This document shows, piece by piece, positions 9,356 to 20,700 of a stretch of DNA of 20,733 nt. The notes under the pieces were generated by a model that saw nothing but the letters and a program-made list of their open reading frames with translations, was not told the origin of the DNA and made no database searches. Every line of letters begins with the position of its first letter. Position 1 is the stretch's first letter. Origin of the DNA: Larix sibirica (taxonomy: Eukaryota > Streptophyta > Pinopsida > Pinales > Pinaceae); contig NWUY0300006229.1 of NCBI GenBank assembly GCA_004151065.3, forward strand, positions 12,845-33,577, written 5' to 3'. The position numbers and the translations under genes were made by a program.

Positions 9356-11105
9356 TACTAAGATATGCAATTTTGTTTTTCAAATTTTAGAAGGATTTCA
9401 AGTTCATAAATGGGCATTAAAATAAAAAATAATAATTTCTTGAAAATTTGAGGATTAACTTGAAATATTTGTAGTTTTTTTTATGGTCTATTTTTCTTAG
9501 TTCCGTGTCTATTAGTGGAGGGGTATCGAAGACATGAGGTTTACATTATGTTTAAGTTGTGATTGAACATTGGCCACAGCATTGCATTGCTACAACTTAA
9601 TATTGACTAAGACTAGAGAAAGACTTGCATTTCGATTGTGCAATTGAGTGCTGTTCTCTATTGGATTTTTAATATTGAGGGCATATGCTACATACTATGA
9701 AGATAATATTAAGATTGAATGAACAAGTAAATTCTAATCTTATTGCATTTTTTTTCTTTTGTTTAGTTTGTTAAACTTTGTTTAATTGGAAAAAGTAGAA
9801 AAACCTTACAATATCTAGCTTCACAATCAGAAGACCTTTGACTGTTGAAGTCACTTAGGATTTGCACATCCTTGATTTGCATAATCCATTTAAGTGTAAA
9901 CGTAGTTTTTTCACATTAACACATTATACAATTTGGAAAGTTATTTGGTGATTGAACCTAAGATATCATTGTTGAAAGAGCTCCAATTTGCCACTTAACC
10001 ACAATATAATAAAAAGTGATATACATTGTAATTTATTTTGAAGATTATTAATTTCGAAGTTCATGTATTATTATTTATTAAATAGAAGTGCAATTTTACC
10101 CCGTATAATGTGTAAGGGAGGGGAGATGAGGAAAGACATGGCACTTGCCCTTTCAGGTTTTAGGTGGCATATGGTTGACATGATGATGAAGTGTGTGATT
10201 TGGGCGAGGACGACAAGGGAGGATGCGTCAACCTGCCTCGTTAGTCCTTAAAATAGGTTACCATTCACTCCACTCTGGAGCAAAGCATGGATAAAACCAA
10301 GCACTTCGTTTTAGACGTGATCATAACATGAGTTTTTGTAAAGGTTTCACAAGAAAGGTATATGTTTGGCTTCCATGGTTTGTGTTTCATGGTTCTTCTT
10401 CTAGCTACTTTAGATAGTGCTAAGGCCTCCCCTAGTTTAGGCAAAAGCAATATTGATTTGGAATTTTTGAGAAACTCTAATAGTGTCATTTTCCTATTTG
10501 GTAAGGGTTCTACTTGGAAGAGAAGTAAGGTATGGGACCGGTTCACAATGATAAGAGTGTTTAGTGAAGTAGACACCCAAATGTGACGAGCTCTATAGTG
10601 AACAGGGGAATATTGTGATTTTGTTTAGAAGTTGCAATAGACCTTGATACCTTTCTTGAAGGATGATAATTCTTCATAAGGCACTATTAAAGCCATGCAT
10701 AGAGACTACTTGCTTCATAGGGATCTAGGCACATGTAAATTGAGCATGATTGAATCCATTGCTTATTATTTAGCCTAAGAAATCTATGATTTGAGGTCTA
10801 GATGTGGAGAAAGAAAAAAACTGAAAACTTTTGCAATAGAATGGAGTCCCATGCCTATAATATTATGCCTTTTGCCTTAAAGAGTGCCTTAGCAATATTT
10901 TCCAGGATTGTTTAAAGAAATAACAACCCTACTAAAATTTGAAGGAAGAGGTTGATAAGAAATGTAAGGTCCCTTGGCTTAATAATATACTAGCCACGGT
11001 AGGAGTAAGGAGTGCCACATCTTGTATAAATGTGAAAATGCATTTGTAGTTCAAATCGCATCTATCATGAATGTTTCCATATGAATTTTTAGGGATTCAT
11101 TTCTA
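9356..11105. other. AT-rich stretch, no gene recognised
   Basis: The sequence is AT-rich up to about 10080, then somewhat more GC-rich between 10090 and 10590. That second part holds frames of 62 codons (10063-10251, plus), 74 codons (10362-10586, plus) and 103 codons (10265-10576, minus). None shows a family motif that I recognise, and the plus and minus frames overlap, so at most one could be real. It probably contains relict transposon sequence. Confidence 0.4.
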
Positions 11106-11930
11106 GTGTTTTCTATGCAGTTCTTTATGACAAAATTAATAAAGAGAATCTCTACCCATTTTAAGATGGTCCCTTTCATGATTATAGAGTGCATCAAAGG
11201 CACAACTGGAGGAGGCCAACATTTTTTAGCTTATGTTGAAGAATTTGACTCTGCTATAGGTTCTAAAGGAATTGCTAGAGGGAGTCAAGGCTGACCCTAT
11301 CCCTCTAGACTCATTGTCTTAGGAGGGAATTGAATTAGTCTTCAAGTATGAATGGCTAGCTTGATAAGGAAAATTGATAGTGAGGGCTAGCAAAACATCA
11401 AGGCTTGTAGGACATCGTGGGCCATGATCATGCAAGAACCTCCAAAAAAGTAATTACTCCTAAAAAACCAACCAATGTTGAAATGGAGGCTAAGGCAACA
11501 ACCTTGAGGTATCATAGGAGGTTCCCACTTAATATTAAAGTGGATCTTGAATGAATGGAACATAAAGTAGGGGAGAGACAAGGCAATGCCTCATCTCAAG
11601 ACATTTGTGTAGTTCTCATGGATTGGATATCTGTTATAGGCTTCTCTCGTAGTTAGGACACAAAGTATTTGAAGCAAATTGACCTCTATTGTCACACCAA
11701 ATCCACCATTGCTTAGGTAATTGAGGAACATGGTAATTCAACAAAAAACCATTCTTGATAGATTGGAGAACCTAGACCACAAATATGAGGCTTTAGTCAA
11801 ATCCCTTTTGGACATGGAAGTAGTGGGGCGGGAGCATAATCAAGAAGACCAAAACCTAATCACAAAGATCCATGCTAACGCCAACCCAACATTTATATAC
11901 GTGGATCCGGATTCCGAAGTTGAGGACTAG
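11106..11930 (+). pseudogene. Degenerate gene of unknown family with coiled-coil-like C terminus
   Basis: Protein-like sequence can be followed across at least two frames. From about 11106 the text reads like TTGGGQHFLAYVEEFDSAIG (ends near 11265). A Lys-rich segment in another frame (from 11432) reads KKVITPKKPTNVEMEAKA. That frame has stops at 11552 (TGA), 11654 (TAG) and 11714 (TAG). The reading then shifts near 11740 into a clean 3' part with a heptad-like run (ILDRLENLDHKYEALVKSLL), ending in an acidic tail (VDPDSEVED) and a TAG at 11928. A gag-like or transposon-encoded structural protein would fit, but I do not recognise the family. All three inner stops can be made by one C-to-T change from CGA or CAG. 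Confidence 0.4.
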
Positions 11931-13204
11931 GTGCCACATTGTTTGAATTCAATTCTCTTTTTTTTCTTTTCCTGTATTATAAATATAAGGAATATATGCT
12001 TATTCATGCAACTTAAATATTGTTATCATGCTAGCTAGCTAGTTGGGCTCTTCTCACCATCTTATTATGTTTATACTCTGGTTATAGGTTTAAAACATCA
12101 TAGGATAACTTTGAATAGATATAATGCTCTCCTTTTGGGAACATTATCCTCAACATACCCAAGAGCATCATTGGTATTTGTAGACCTGGTTTCCCTTGTG
12201 GTAGGCTATAGGGAGAGATGGTTGTATATTTTACAGTACAATGTTAATATAATAGTTTTGCTAGCTTATAGACGAAAATAGGGATGCAATTTTATTTTAA
12301 AAGTTTTCAACTAAAAATTGATTATTTATAACGCTTCTTGGGACAACACCCTCAATGCTAAATATTGATTTTTTGGAATTTTATCTTATTTAAATATAGT
12401 AAAAGATTTGTTAAAATTAATTAATTTTGTAATATACAAAATATCATAAATGATGATGGTAGAGTAGTTCTCCAACTAAAAAGTTGAAAATAGTTTCTAT
12501 AATCATATTATCTAGGGATGAATAGATGTTCAAGACATTTTTGAGGTATAGGGGAGTTTAAATTTATGGTTGCCAAAAAGAAAATTCATAGTTTTCATAA
12601 AAGATTATTGATTTATTTGATATTGATATTACCTTTCATTGAAACTAACATTAGTTTATTGGATCGTAATAAAGAAAAAATAATTTATTTATTTTATTAT
12701 ATTGTTTTTATGTTCAAATAGTTTGCACATAAAATTAACAAGGTCATTTTGGTGGTCATGGGTTAACACATTATACATATTAGTGTTATTTAAAAGTCGT
12801 TTTTTTTGTGGCTAGAAAAAAGAGATTGCAATATTACTCTTATACGTTATTATTTAGTTTGTGATTTGGTTGAATTAGCTTTCTTATGTTATGAAAATAA
12901 ATGAGGTGAAATGAAGAATGATAAAATCTTTTAATTATGAGATGCTTTAATTATGTCATTCTTTTTTTTTGTTCTGTAACTTAGCTACTCAACTATTCAT
13001 ATTCACATAAGAAATACAAGCTCATAGTATTAGACTATCTATAATCAACATGACCCAGGCCTCGTACTACCTCCAGGGACTCAGTAGAGCATTGTATCAA
13101 ACCTTTGTGTTTTTATAGTTTCTAAAATTTTCAATGTTATTGGGTTTTTTGTATATCTGAAATAAAATAAAATTAAAAAAAAAAAGACAAGACTATTCTA
13201 TTCT
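11931..13204. other. AT-rich, no gene seen
   Basis: Very AT-rich DNA with A and T runs and only short frames. A GCTAGCTAGCTAG run lies at 12030-12042. There are no repeat borders, RNA genes or protein motifs that I can support. Confidence 0.5.
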
Positions 13205-13560
13205 TTTGGGGTATGTGTAATGTGACTAACAAATTTTTCAATATGGACAGTACAGATGTTGGACCAGTGTGCTTGATGGGTGTGCATTTGACCCACTATC
13301 GTGCAATAGCAGGTGGTGATGAAGATGAAGAAGCAAGCAAGGATGATGAAGGCCTTCGAGATGTCTGCGGGAATTTCAAGGGGATCATGATGGGCGTACC
13401 TATGACACGATCGAGGATATCCCACGACACATGTAGCGCATGTAGTGGGATCACCCTCGCGATTTGTACGTCTACTACTACGATGAGTGGTTGCAACAGT
13501 GGTATGCTATCATGAGACGCATTCCCCATGTAGTTCATAAGAGGAGTCGTCGTGAGACAA
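13205..13560 (+). other. GC-richer segment with a 100-codon frame of unknown nature
   Basis: This segment stands out from its AT-rich surroundings. One frame runs from ATG at 13213 to TGA at 13513 and has an acidic patch (GGDEDEEASKDDEG, about residues 35-48). A second frame after about 13383 reads DGRTYDTIEDIPRH, then has two TAGs, then RDLYVYYYDEWLQQWYAIMRR up to about 13530, which also looks protein-like. The two frames overlap, so a frameshifted relict is possible. I do not recognise the family. The sudden change of composition suggests a captured or inserted fragment. Confidence 0.3.
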
Positions 13561-13634
13561 CTTTGTTGTTGTTGTTTTGAGTGTTATTATTAGGATCACT
13601 CGTCAATATCACTTATGAGATATGTAATAGACTT

Positions 13635-13650
13635 TAACAGCTTGCTGTTA
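13635..13650. repeat. 16-bp perfect hairpin
   Basis: TAACAGC (13635-13641) and GCTGTTA (13644-13650) are perfect inverted copies around a TT loop. No T run follows directly. It may be chance, or part of the end of a small element. Confidence 0.5.
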
Positions 13651-13734
13651 CGTGTACGTATTTTTCGATAGTAGCTTAATTTCAATGGATGTGATNAAAA
13701 ATGTAATACATACAATATACAAGTGAATATCTTC

Positions 13735-13825
13735 CGAAGTTACAAATACATCAACATTGGGTAGCTTTGCGAGTTTGAACGCGTGACCTCCCACTTCCAA
13801 CTCCTATGTTTTAATCGTTACGTCA
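13735..13825 (-). mobile_element. tRNA-related SINE-like segment (candidate)
   Basis: Read on the minus strand, the segment has a B-box-like GTTCAAACTC (13771-13780, plus GAGTTTGAAC), which fits the RNA polymerase III consensus GWTCRANNC. About 30 bases upstream is TAACGATTAAAAC (13808-13820), an A-box-like sequence. Between them comes GGAAGTGGGAGGTCACGC, in the style of the variable and T-arm region of plant tRNA-derived SINEs. It does not fold into a proper tRNA, having no matching acceptor arm, so it is not a tRNA gene. The body and tail of the SINE would run to lower coordinates, but the end cannot be fixed. Confidence 0.35.
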
Positions 13826-13831
13826 TGAAAT

Positions 13832-13849
13832 AAGTAGTTGTAACTACTT
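13832..13849. repeat. 18-bp hairpin
   Basis: AAGTAGTT (13832-13839) and AACTACTT (13842-13849) are perfect inverted copies around a GT centre. It lies just beside the SINE-like segment, on the side where that element would begin. Confidence 0.5.
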
Positions 13850-14854
13850 CCACAGTTAGTGGTTTTATTAACTTGAAATTCGAACTAGAACCATAACTAA
13901 AAGGGGTTTAACTCCCCAAACTACTTGTAGCAAGTTACTATAAATGAACCACTCATTCCCAGGCATAGGGACAACAATCTAATGCAGAAATAATGCCCCT
14001 TTTGTTTGCATTTTCAAAGAGGGATATCTTGAAGACTTCATTGGGGGTTGGAAAAAGTTGCCACAAGCTTTTATTTACATGTTGGAGAGACATTATGTAC
14101 ATGTAATCAAGCATTTGGATACAATAAAGGATCGACTTCTCACATTGGAGAAGGACTCAGAGACTTATCCCATTATTGGGTGAACTCCATTATCAACCTC
14201 TTGTGTTTATGTCTCTTCTCCTATTTCTTTTTCTACTATTCATTCTATTATTTACTTCATATTTTTTTTAATTTCCTTTTATGCATTTAAATTTAAAACT
14301 TTATGTGCATTTAAAAAAATTATGTAATTGCATTTGCTATTTGCTATTTTATTAATTTCTTTCTATGCATTTTAATTTATTGCATATGCATTTTAATTAA
14401 GAGAATTAATAATTGAAATTAAAATTATATACTTATTATTTGTTAAACGAAGGAAATCAAGTTGAAATATTTTATTCTTTTTTATTCCTAATTTGATTGT
14501 CATTTTTCAAATTCGAGACTGTGCATCTACAGTAAGTAAAAGAAGTGTAATTTATTGTTTCAACTTTATTATTTATTTCCTTCGCATAATTGTATTGCAT
14601 TTGTTCTACATTGTTCATTAATACAATTTTATTATTCTTTGTTTACGGTTTTAATGTTATAAAAACCAAGGGTATTTGAATTTGTATTAACTAATCACAT
14701 AATTACAATATTTTTCTTTTAATGGTTCAATTTCCATTTTTGCAATTAAACATTAATTAAATTTACAATTTTTTTAATGGAAGGAACAAAGAAATAAATT
14801 ACATAATAACTAATTATCAATGCATTCACTTGCAAATGTAAGTTTAGATCCTAC
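13850..14854. other. AT-rich stretch before the LINE, no gene seen
   Basis: No gene is recognised. A TATA-like TATAAAT at 13939-13945 has nothing downstream to support a promoter. Between about 14281 and 14400 a short word, TGCATTT with A/T-rich flanks, recurs about five times. The 80-codon frame at 14048-14290 ends in low-complexity Phe/Tyr/Leu sequence and is probably not a gene. Confidence 0.45.
14281..14400 (+). repeat. Recurring TGCATTT word
   Basis: The word TGCATTT followed by A/T-rich sequence occurs about five times in this 120-bp stretch (near 14282, 14305, 14330, 14365 and 14388), with spacings of 23 to 35 bp. The copies near 14365 and 14388 are closest (ATGCATTTTAATT). This may be simple-sequence expansion in AT-rich DNA. 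Confidence 0.45.
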
Positions 14855-14879
14855 GGATCAACCCTTTAATTCAATTTTC

Positions 14880-15480
14880 ATAGAAAATATTCCTAAGTTT
14901 GATGCTCCCATTGGATTTGATCATTATAGAACAATCTCTCTTTGTAATTGCATATTCAAACTCATTTCCAAAGTAATTTCTTGTCGTCTTAAACCCATAC
15001 TTTCTAGCAATATCTCTCCATAACAATTCGGTTTCTTAGACAATAGAAATATTCATGATGCAATAGGTCTAGCACAAGAAGCTCTCCATATGATAAAAGC
15101 TAAGTCTCAGTCATCTTATATATTGAAACTTGATCTACTCGAAAGCATTTGAAAAAGTTAATTGGCTTTTGCTCTGCCTCCTTCTCATCCAAGTTCGATT
15201 CCCACCTCCCTTCATAAATTGGATTGAATCCTACTACTGCAGTGTCACATATGTCATTCTTGTCAATGTGTATGCTTCATCCTTTTTCAATCCCTCCAGA
15301 GGACTCTATCAAGGATGTCCTCTTCCCCCTTTTTTGTTCCTGTTGGTTGCATAGGCTCTCAATTACGACATCAACCATCAAGGAACCATTGGTAATATCT
15401 GCAGGATCAAAATATCATCTACTCTATCGCTCCTTCAAATCTTGTTTGTGGATAATATATTAATATTTGGGACTGCTACA
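14880..15480 (+). pseudogene. LINE reverse transcriptase domain (broken)
   Basis: Recognisable blocks are FDHYRTISLCN (finger region), then a stop where SP*QFGF is read (15021), then NIHDAIGLAQEALH. Next is motif A, with the first catalytic Asp in KLD (15132-15134). A one-base shift near 15137 moves the reading to SKAFEKVNW. GLYQGCPLPPFLF (15301-15339) follows, and then the second catalytic site reads FVDN (15445-15456) instead of F-x-D-D. The second Asp of that pair has become Asn by GAT to AAT. Together with the shifts this rules out activity. A TAG at 15352 also interrupts the second frame. Confidence 0.8.
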
Positions 15481-16542
15481 GTCAGAGAATAGAAGTGCAT
15501 AGAAATAATTTTAAGGCTCTTCACCTCGTCAACAATAATGGAGATAAATGTAAAAAATCAATTGTTCACTACTTCAGTGTCTCAAATGCAAATAATAACT
15601 CATCAACAAGGTACTGCAATATTCATAATCTTCTTCAACATAATGCTTTAGATATTTGGGTTTTTTTCTTAAGGAAAGCGACCATCGGGTCTCTAATTGG
15701 AAATGGTTAATGGATAAAATCAAGAAAAGGATAAACTCTTGGTACCATCATTGGATCTCACTGGCTAGAAGAGTAACATTAATAAAGAGTGTTCTGGAGG
15801 CGAATCCTATCTTTTGGATGGCGTTGTCTTATATACCTAAATCCATCACTAATTCAATCAGGAATATATGCATTGCATACCTCTAGGTTGGGGCTAAAGA
15901 TAGGAAAATTTATCCTTTATGCAAATGTGAAACACTATGTCCACCAAAATCATTTGGAGGGTGGGTTTTCAATAATATTCAACAATTCTCTAAATCCCTC
16001 ACAACGAAAAGTTTATGGAGAATGATTTCTCAATCAGGATTACAGGAAATCACTATGCATAAAAAATACATAGCCCTAAGATCAATGATCAGTTGGCTTA
16101 GAAAAACCCCTAAAGAATTAGATGGTTCACTTTTTTGGTGAGCTATGCAAAAAAGATCATTCCTAATTAAATATTATCTCGCTTGGAGTCCCAAATATAG
16201 TAAACAAATCATGCTTGGAGCCAATCCAATATTAAACATCAACTAACAAGATTTACTTCCTCCAAATGTTGTTTCTTTTCTCAACAATAAAGGGTTTAAA
16301 TATCTCTTAGATGTAGCACATGACTTTATGGAAAAGGGGATGGAGACCAACATAAAAGATACAACTACCAAATGAATACCATCTTCAATGGAGAAGTTAT
16401 ATATCAAGTTTGAACAAATCATCCATTTCATATCTCACAAATAAAGATGATAAATTGATATGGACAATGAGTTCTAAATATTGGAGAATATAAGGTCAAA
16501 ATTGGATATTGGGCCCTATACGAAGCATTTCTGGATGTATAG

Positions 16543-16764
16543 GACATCAGTTGGTGGAAAAAGTATTGGAAGATAGTAGCTCCCCCCAAAGCCAAAATTT
16601 TCTTTTGGTTTTCTCTCAAGAACAAAATTCTCACCTAGGATAACATTTAGAAGAGAGGACGATTGGGTCCTAGTATATTTCCTTTACATTGAGAGAATGG
16701 TGAATCGGTAAATCATATATTTATTTTCTGTCATTTTTCTAAGGAAGTGTGGAGTTCCGCTCAA
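16543..16764 (+). pseudogene. LINE zf-RVT zinc-binding region (broken)
   Basis: The frame reads DISWWKKYWKIVAPPKAKIF and later FFWFSLKNKIL, then VNHIFIFCHFSKEVW near the end. This is the pattern of the zf-RVT region that follows the reverse transcriptase in plant non-LTR elements (W-K...PPK-K-FFW...H-F--C...W). The first Cys pair is not preserved, and three stops interrupt it (TAG 16639, TAG 16651, TGA 16690). Confidence 0.7.
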
Positions 16765-17025
16765 AATTTGGGGGAGTTTCTATCATGGTAAGGCTCTACA
16801 CTTTATGAGGCACGGACCAAATGGCACAAAAATGATCGACATACAACTTTACCAACCCTGGCATTACATATTTCTTGGATCATTTGGATTACATGAAATG
16901 ATGCAATATTCAATGAGCTTAACCCTCAATTGATTACTACCCTATACAAAATCAAATATTCACTGCTCAAGGAAATCTCACCAAAGCAAAAACAATATAG
17001 GTTATCAAAGGAGCTCACTTTTGAT

Positions 17026-17480
17026 AGATCAGTCCCACATGGATTCTGCGATGGTGCTTGTTGAGGTAACCTCGGTAGACTGGTGCTGGAGGTGTTATAT
17101 TTTATGAAGGAATTCAATTGTCATACAAATGAGGAATGAGATATAACACAAATAATTATGACGAGCTCATTATTTTGATCACGATCCTTTCCAAAGATTT
17201 GGAGAATGCTTTAACATAATTTCAGATCTCTCGGACTCCTTTATAGTGGTGAACTAGATTAACGCCAATGATGGATGTACAAATATCAACCTTCAACATA
17301 TGCTCATCATATGATTGGAATTGAAAGATCGATTTTTATCTTGCATTGTCAATCATATTTATAGAGAGAACAATTCACAAGCAAAGGAAGCTTGCAATCT
17401 CAACGAAGGACAAGTCCCAATGCACATAAGGGATCAAGCAGGGCAGTTAACAGAGAAGGAATACTCATGCATCCGAAGAC
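17026..17480 (+). pseudogene. LINE RNase H domain (broken)
   Basis: CDGAC (17047-17061) supplies the first catalytic Asp context of an RNase H fold. After a stop (TGA 17062) and a frame change near 17080, GAGGVIFYEGIQLSYK follows, then YNTNNYDELI (17144-17173), which holds the expected catalytic Glu. The end reads HIYRENNSQAKEA (about 17356-17394), the C-terminal RNase H motif (R--N--AD-LA-like) with a substitution. An RNase H domain downstream of zf-RVT is known in a group of plant L1 elements. Confidence 0.7.
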
Positions 17481-17708
17481 ACAACAAAACACAGGTAATT
17501 TTTATCAATGGTGAGATCACTCCCATTGGTTTTTGGCGATACAATTCCTTTAGAAAAATTTGATTGAAGATCCTCTCCGATCATTAAATTTTGTATTTTT
17601 AGGTTTATTTTTTAAGCTCCCAAATTTTTGATGCTATACTCCAATTTTCTGGTATAGGAATGGTTGATCTATGCTCTCATTAAATTAATATTTTTAATAA
17701 TAAAAAAA

Positions 17709-20700
17709 TCATTTATATTATTGACAATATTATTTAGAAGCAAACACTTTGTCAAGGGCATGGTGCTATGAATTAAAAAATTCTCCAAATCTTAATATGT
17801 GATATTACATCTATATCATAAGACTATCAAAATGGAAGGAGAATCTTCATCATTATTACTTTATTATTAGTGAGTTTTTTTTTTCATTTATGGGGGAAAT
17901 GAATTTTACCTATATATTTAAACATAAGAAGAAAAAAATATTTGAACTTCACAATTTTTACAAGTAATTAAAATAAATCTACCATAGATTAAGACTCTTA
18001 AACTTGATTACCTTGAATTTCAACTATCATTCAATTTACTACAGAGTGATACTTTTAAGGTTGATTATCATGCTTTAGCATTGAATCTAAAAATTATAGT
18101 TCATGTCAGGTATATGAAAATTAACAATCCACCCTTATGTATGGTGGTGGAGCCTTAGCCTTGAAAATCACAAATGACATAATAGAAACTTATTGTTGTG
18201 TTGGGATCTAGTTATTCTTTTTTTAAACAATGAGTAAGGATTTTGTATTAAAAAAGTTGCAACCAAATTGTAGAACATAGTAATACAAAAATAAGAGTCA
18301 TCCTAGGAATAAGTAGCAATGCTTCCATCATACAAAAAACTTTCAAATTTTGTTTAATTTTCTTCTCCAAGGAATCCTTGAAACTATTGAAAGTATAAAC
18401 ATGATAAAATACACCTAATATAAGTACTAATTTACATAACATAATATAAATTATTGAAAGATATGTTTTTCTATGCTTATTTTGGTTCACCATTTTCATG
18501 TTTCAATTTAGGGTTCTCTAACTCCACGTCTTCAATTAGTTGAGAAACTATATCTTCTTTAGTGTCCCTTAGATTTCATCCTAAATACATTCAATGATTC
18601 GAGGCTATTGAATGAGATCCTTTGAGGATGTTGTGAACAATGGATCTGAGTGACCTCCATTGTTGCATTAAAATGTCTATTACCTCAAAACTTTGTGAAC
18701 TGCATTGATGTCCATTGTTGTGCATTGTGTTTGTTAGAGAGATAATTAAGGTTATATTCTCATTGATTTATTATTCCTTATGGCAAAGAATCCTCTTAAT
18801 GTCATATATATCTCGCTGACATTTCCCATGGCACCTTAGGCAATCCATTATTCTTTAGAGTGCCTAGAGATTCATAGTAACAAAAAACTGAATGAACCCC
18901 AAACAAACTGAACAAACCCAATCACTGCCTATAGATATCCAAGAAAGGGGTAACACAAATGAACTACACATCATTGTAAATAAACCAATTTAAGGAAGGT
19001 CACCCAAATAAAGTCGGCTAAACATTTCAAGGTTTTGGTTAATTGATCCTCATACATGGACTGACTACATGACTATCTCCCTCTCAAATGGCATACTGAG
19101 CAAAAATGAAATAGACCGATCCCGATCTACCCTGCCTTGTTACAATTAACTAAGAGCATGGATGCACATGGCCCTCATTGAGTAAATACCCAAATTTCTA
19201 AAACAACCCTAGGTCTCCCAATGAAATAGAAAAGAAGACTCAAAACTTTGGATTGTAAAATCAAAATGTAGTCTTGAGTATGACCAAAGGTGACTTTCCA
19301 GGAGCCAACCAAACCACCAAAAATATAGTCATATGCATAACCGAGGATCACTTTCAAACAACCAACTAAATCACCTTATAACAGAGAACCACACCTTAAG
19401 ATAATTGTGCCATAGAGAGAATGATTTGCTGAAGCACCCAACAATATCGACCATGAACTCAAGTCATTAGGACACACTTGAAGAGGAATGGGAGTATGAT
19501 AAAGCTCATAGCCCCATTATCCAACCTTTATCCATGAAATTGACATTGGCGCATTCAAAATGACAAGAGTTTGAGTGGGATGGCATGTGTGATGCCACCC
19601 TATGCTTGTCTTGCTCATTTTATACCTTCGTGTTGTCACCAATTTCAACCATGATTACTATGATACATGGCTAGTAATATGCACGGGGTAGTAAATAGTT
19701 ATATGTAGTGTATTCCATTGTTAAACTTAGGGGACTAGGAGATATATAACCTCCCCATTTTTTCCAAATGATCTTCTGCCAATTGAGCTACTCAAGTAGC
19801 TTGAATGTCTTATCCCCCATTGAGTTCACGCATAATGTTATAGAACTCTATATTTTTAAAATGAGAGGCTTCAACTTTGATCCTAGAAATTGATTGGACT
19901 AGAGAGTTTTTCATTGAGATATGTTGGTTGTTCATAATATTTTATTATTATTATTATCGAGTCCCCCATTGCTATTAGAGAATGAGATTTGCTATAGTCA
20001 ATTATTTGAAGGCCTTGTATTAATGCATAGGCCCTAGCTTGATTACTTGGCTATAGTTCCAACACCCTAAGCATAAATTGTTTCCAGAGTTCCTCCGAGA
20101 TAAAAATATGATACCCCTCATGTCTACCACCCCTGTGTTTGGATCTAGTTCTTAATATTGTGTTATTGTGTCAATTAATCTTATTATGTTTTCAATTATT
20201 CTTAGTTGTATTCCTAATTTATACAAAGATGAGTCTCATGATGGTATTCAAAGTGTCCATAGTACGTCTTTGTTAGAATTTTTATTACTACAAACAAGTA
20301 TATTAGCAAGAGGAGATTTTAAAGTTGCAAAAACTATTATAATTTGTCAAACATGATGTATTTGATTGTTTATTATCACATGCACTCCCACACAAAACAT
20401 GCCTTGAAGAGGAGGAGGGAGAGGATCATGAACAAATACATATACCACACATACTGCATATACCATATATATCGCAATATCAATCACCCTTTTGTAACTA
20501 ATCCGACATTTTTTAAAGAAGTTTATGAATATTAACTATTAATAATAGCTTTTAAGAATAAGATAATAAAAAAATATTAAACACATTTAAGGGGGACATT
20601 GCCAGAAAACAAATTCTTCATTATTCTCTTCCTTGAAATTAAAAATAATTATCCCTTGAGACTTCAATAAAATCTGTAATATCCCTCTTTTACACCTTGC

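Larger units (their letters stand above)
14855..17708 (+). mobile_element. 5'-truncated degenerate L1-type LINE
   Basis: Homology to plant L1 ORF2 begins inside the reverse transcriptase (FDHYRTISLCNCIFKLISKVIS, about 14912-14980) and ends in an A-rich TTAATAATAAAAAAA at 17694-17708. The endonuclease and ORF1 are absent, the usual result of incomplete target-primed reverse transcription. Order seen: RT fingers and palm, thumb-like LARRVTLIKSVLEANPIFWM (15756-15815), zf-RVT zinc region, RNase H. Many stops and several frame changes (for example near 15137 and 15650) show it is dead. No target-site duplication could be identified. Confidence 0.85.

Noticed and set aside
10265-10586. 103-codon minus-strand frame and 74-codon plus-strand frame over the same DNA
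   Set aside because: They overlap on opposite strands, neither shows a known motif, and there are no splice sites or neighbours to decide between them.
12030-12042. GCTAGCTAGCTAG run as a protein-binding palindrome
   Set aside because: It is a simple tetranucleotide repeat with no gene nearby, so there is no support for a binding site.
13769-13825. A tRNA gene on the minus strand
   Set aside because: Only A-box-like and B-box-like pieces are present. No acceptor stem, anticodon arm or full cloverleaf can be drawn, so it is listed as SINE-like.
13939-13945. TATA box (TATAAAT) of a gene or LTR
   Set aside because: No coding sequence, transcript start or LTR border follows. A TATA-like word is expected often in DNA this AT-rich.
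14048-14290. 80-codon frame ending in a Phe/Tyr/Leu-rich tail
   Set aside because: The tail is a translation of T-rich low-complexity DNA; no signal or family motif precedes it.
18248-18499. 83-codon minus-strand frame with hydrophobic stretches
   Set aside because: Its Leu/Phe/Ile content follows from AT-rich DNA, and there is no homologous motif, neighbour exon or start context to support it.
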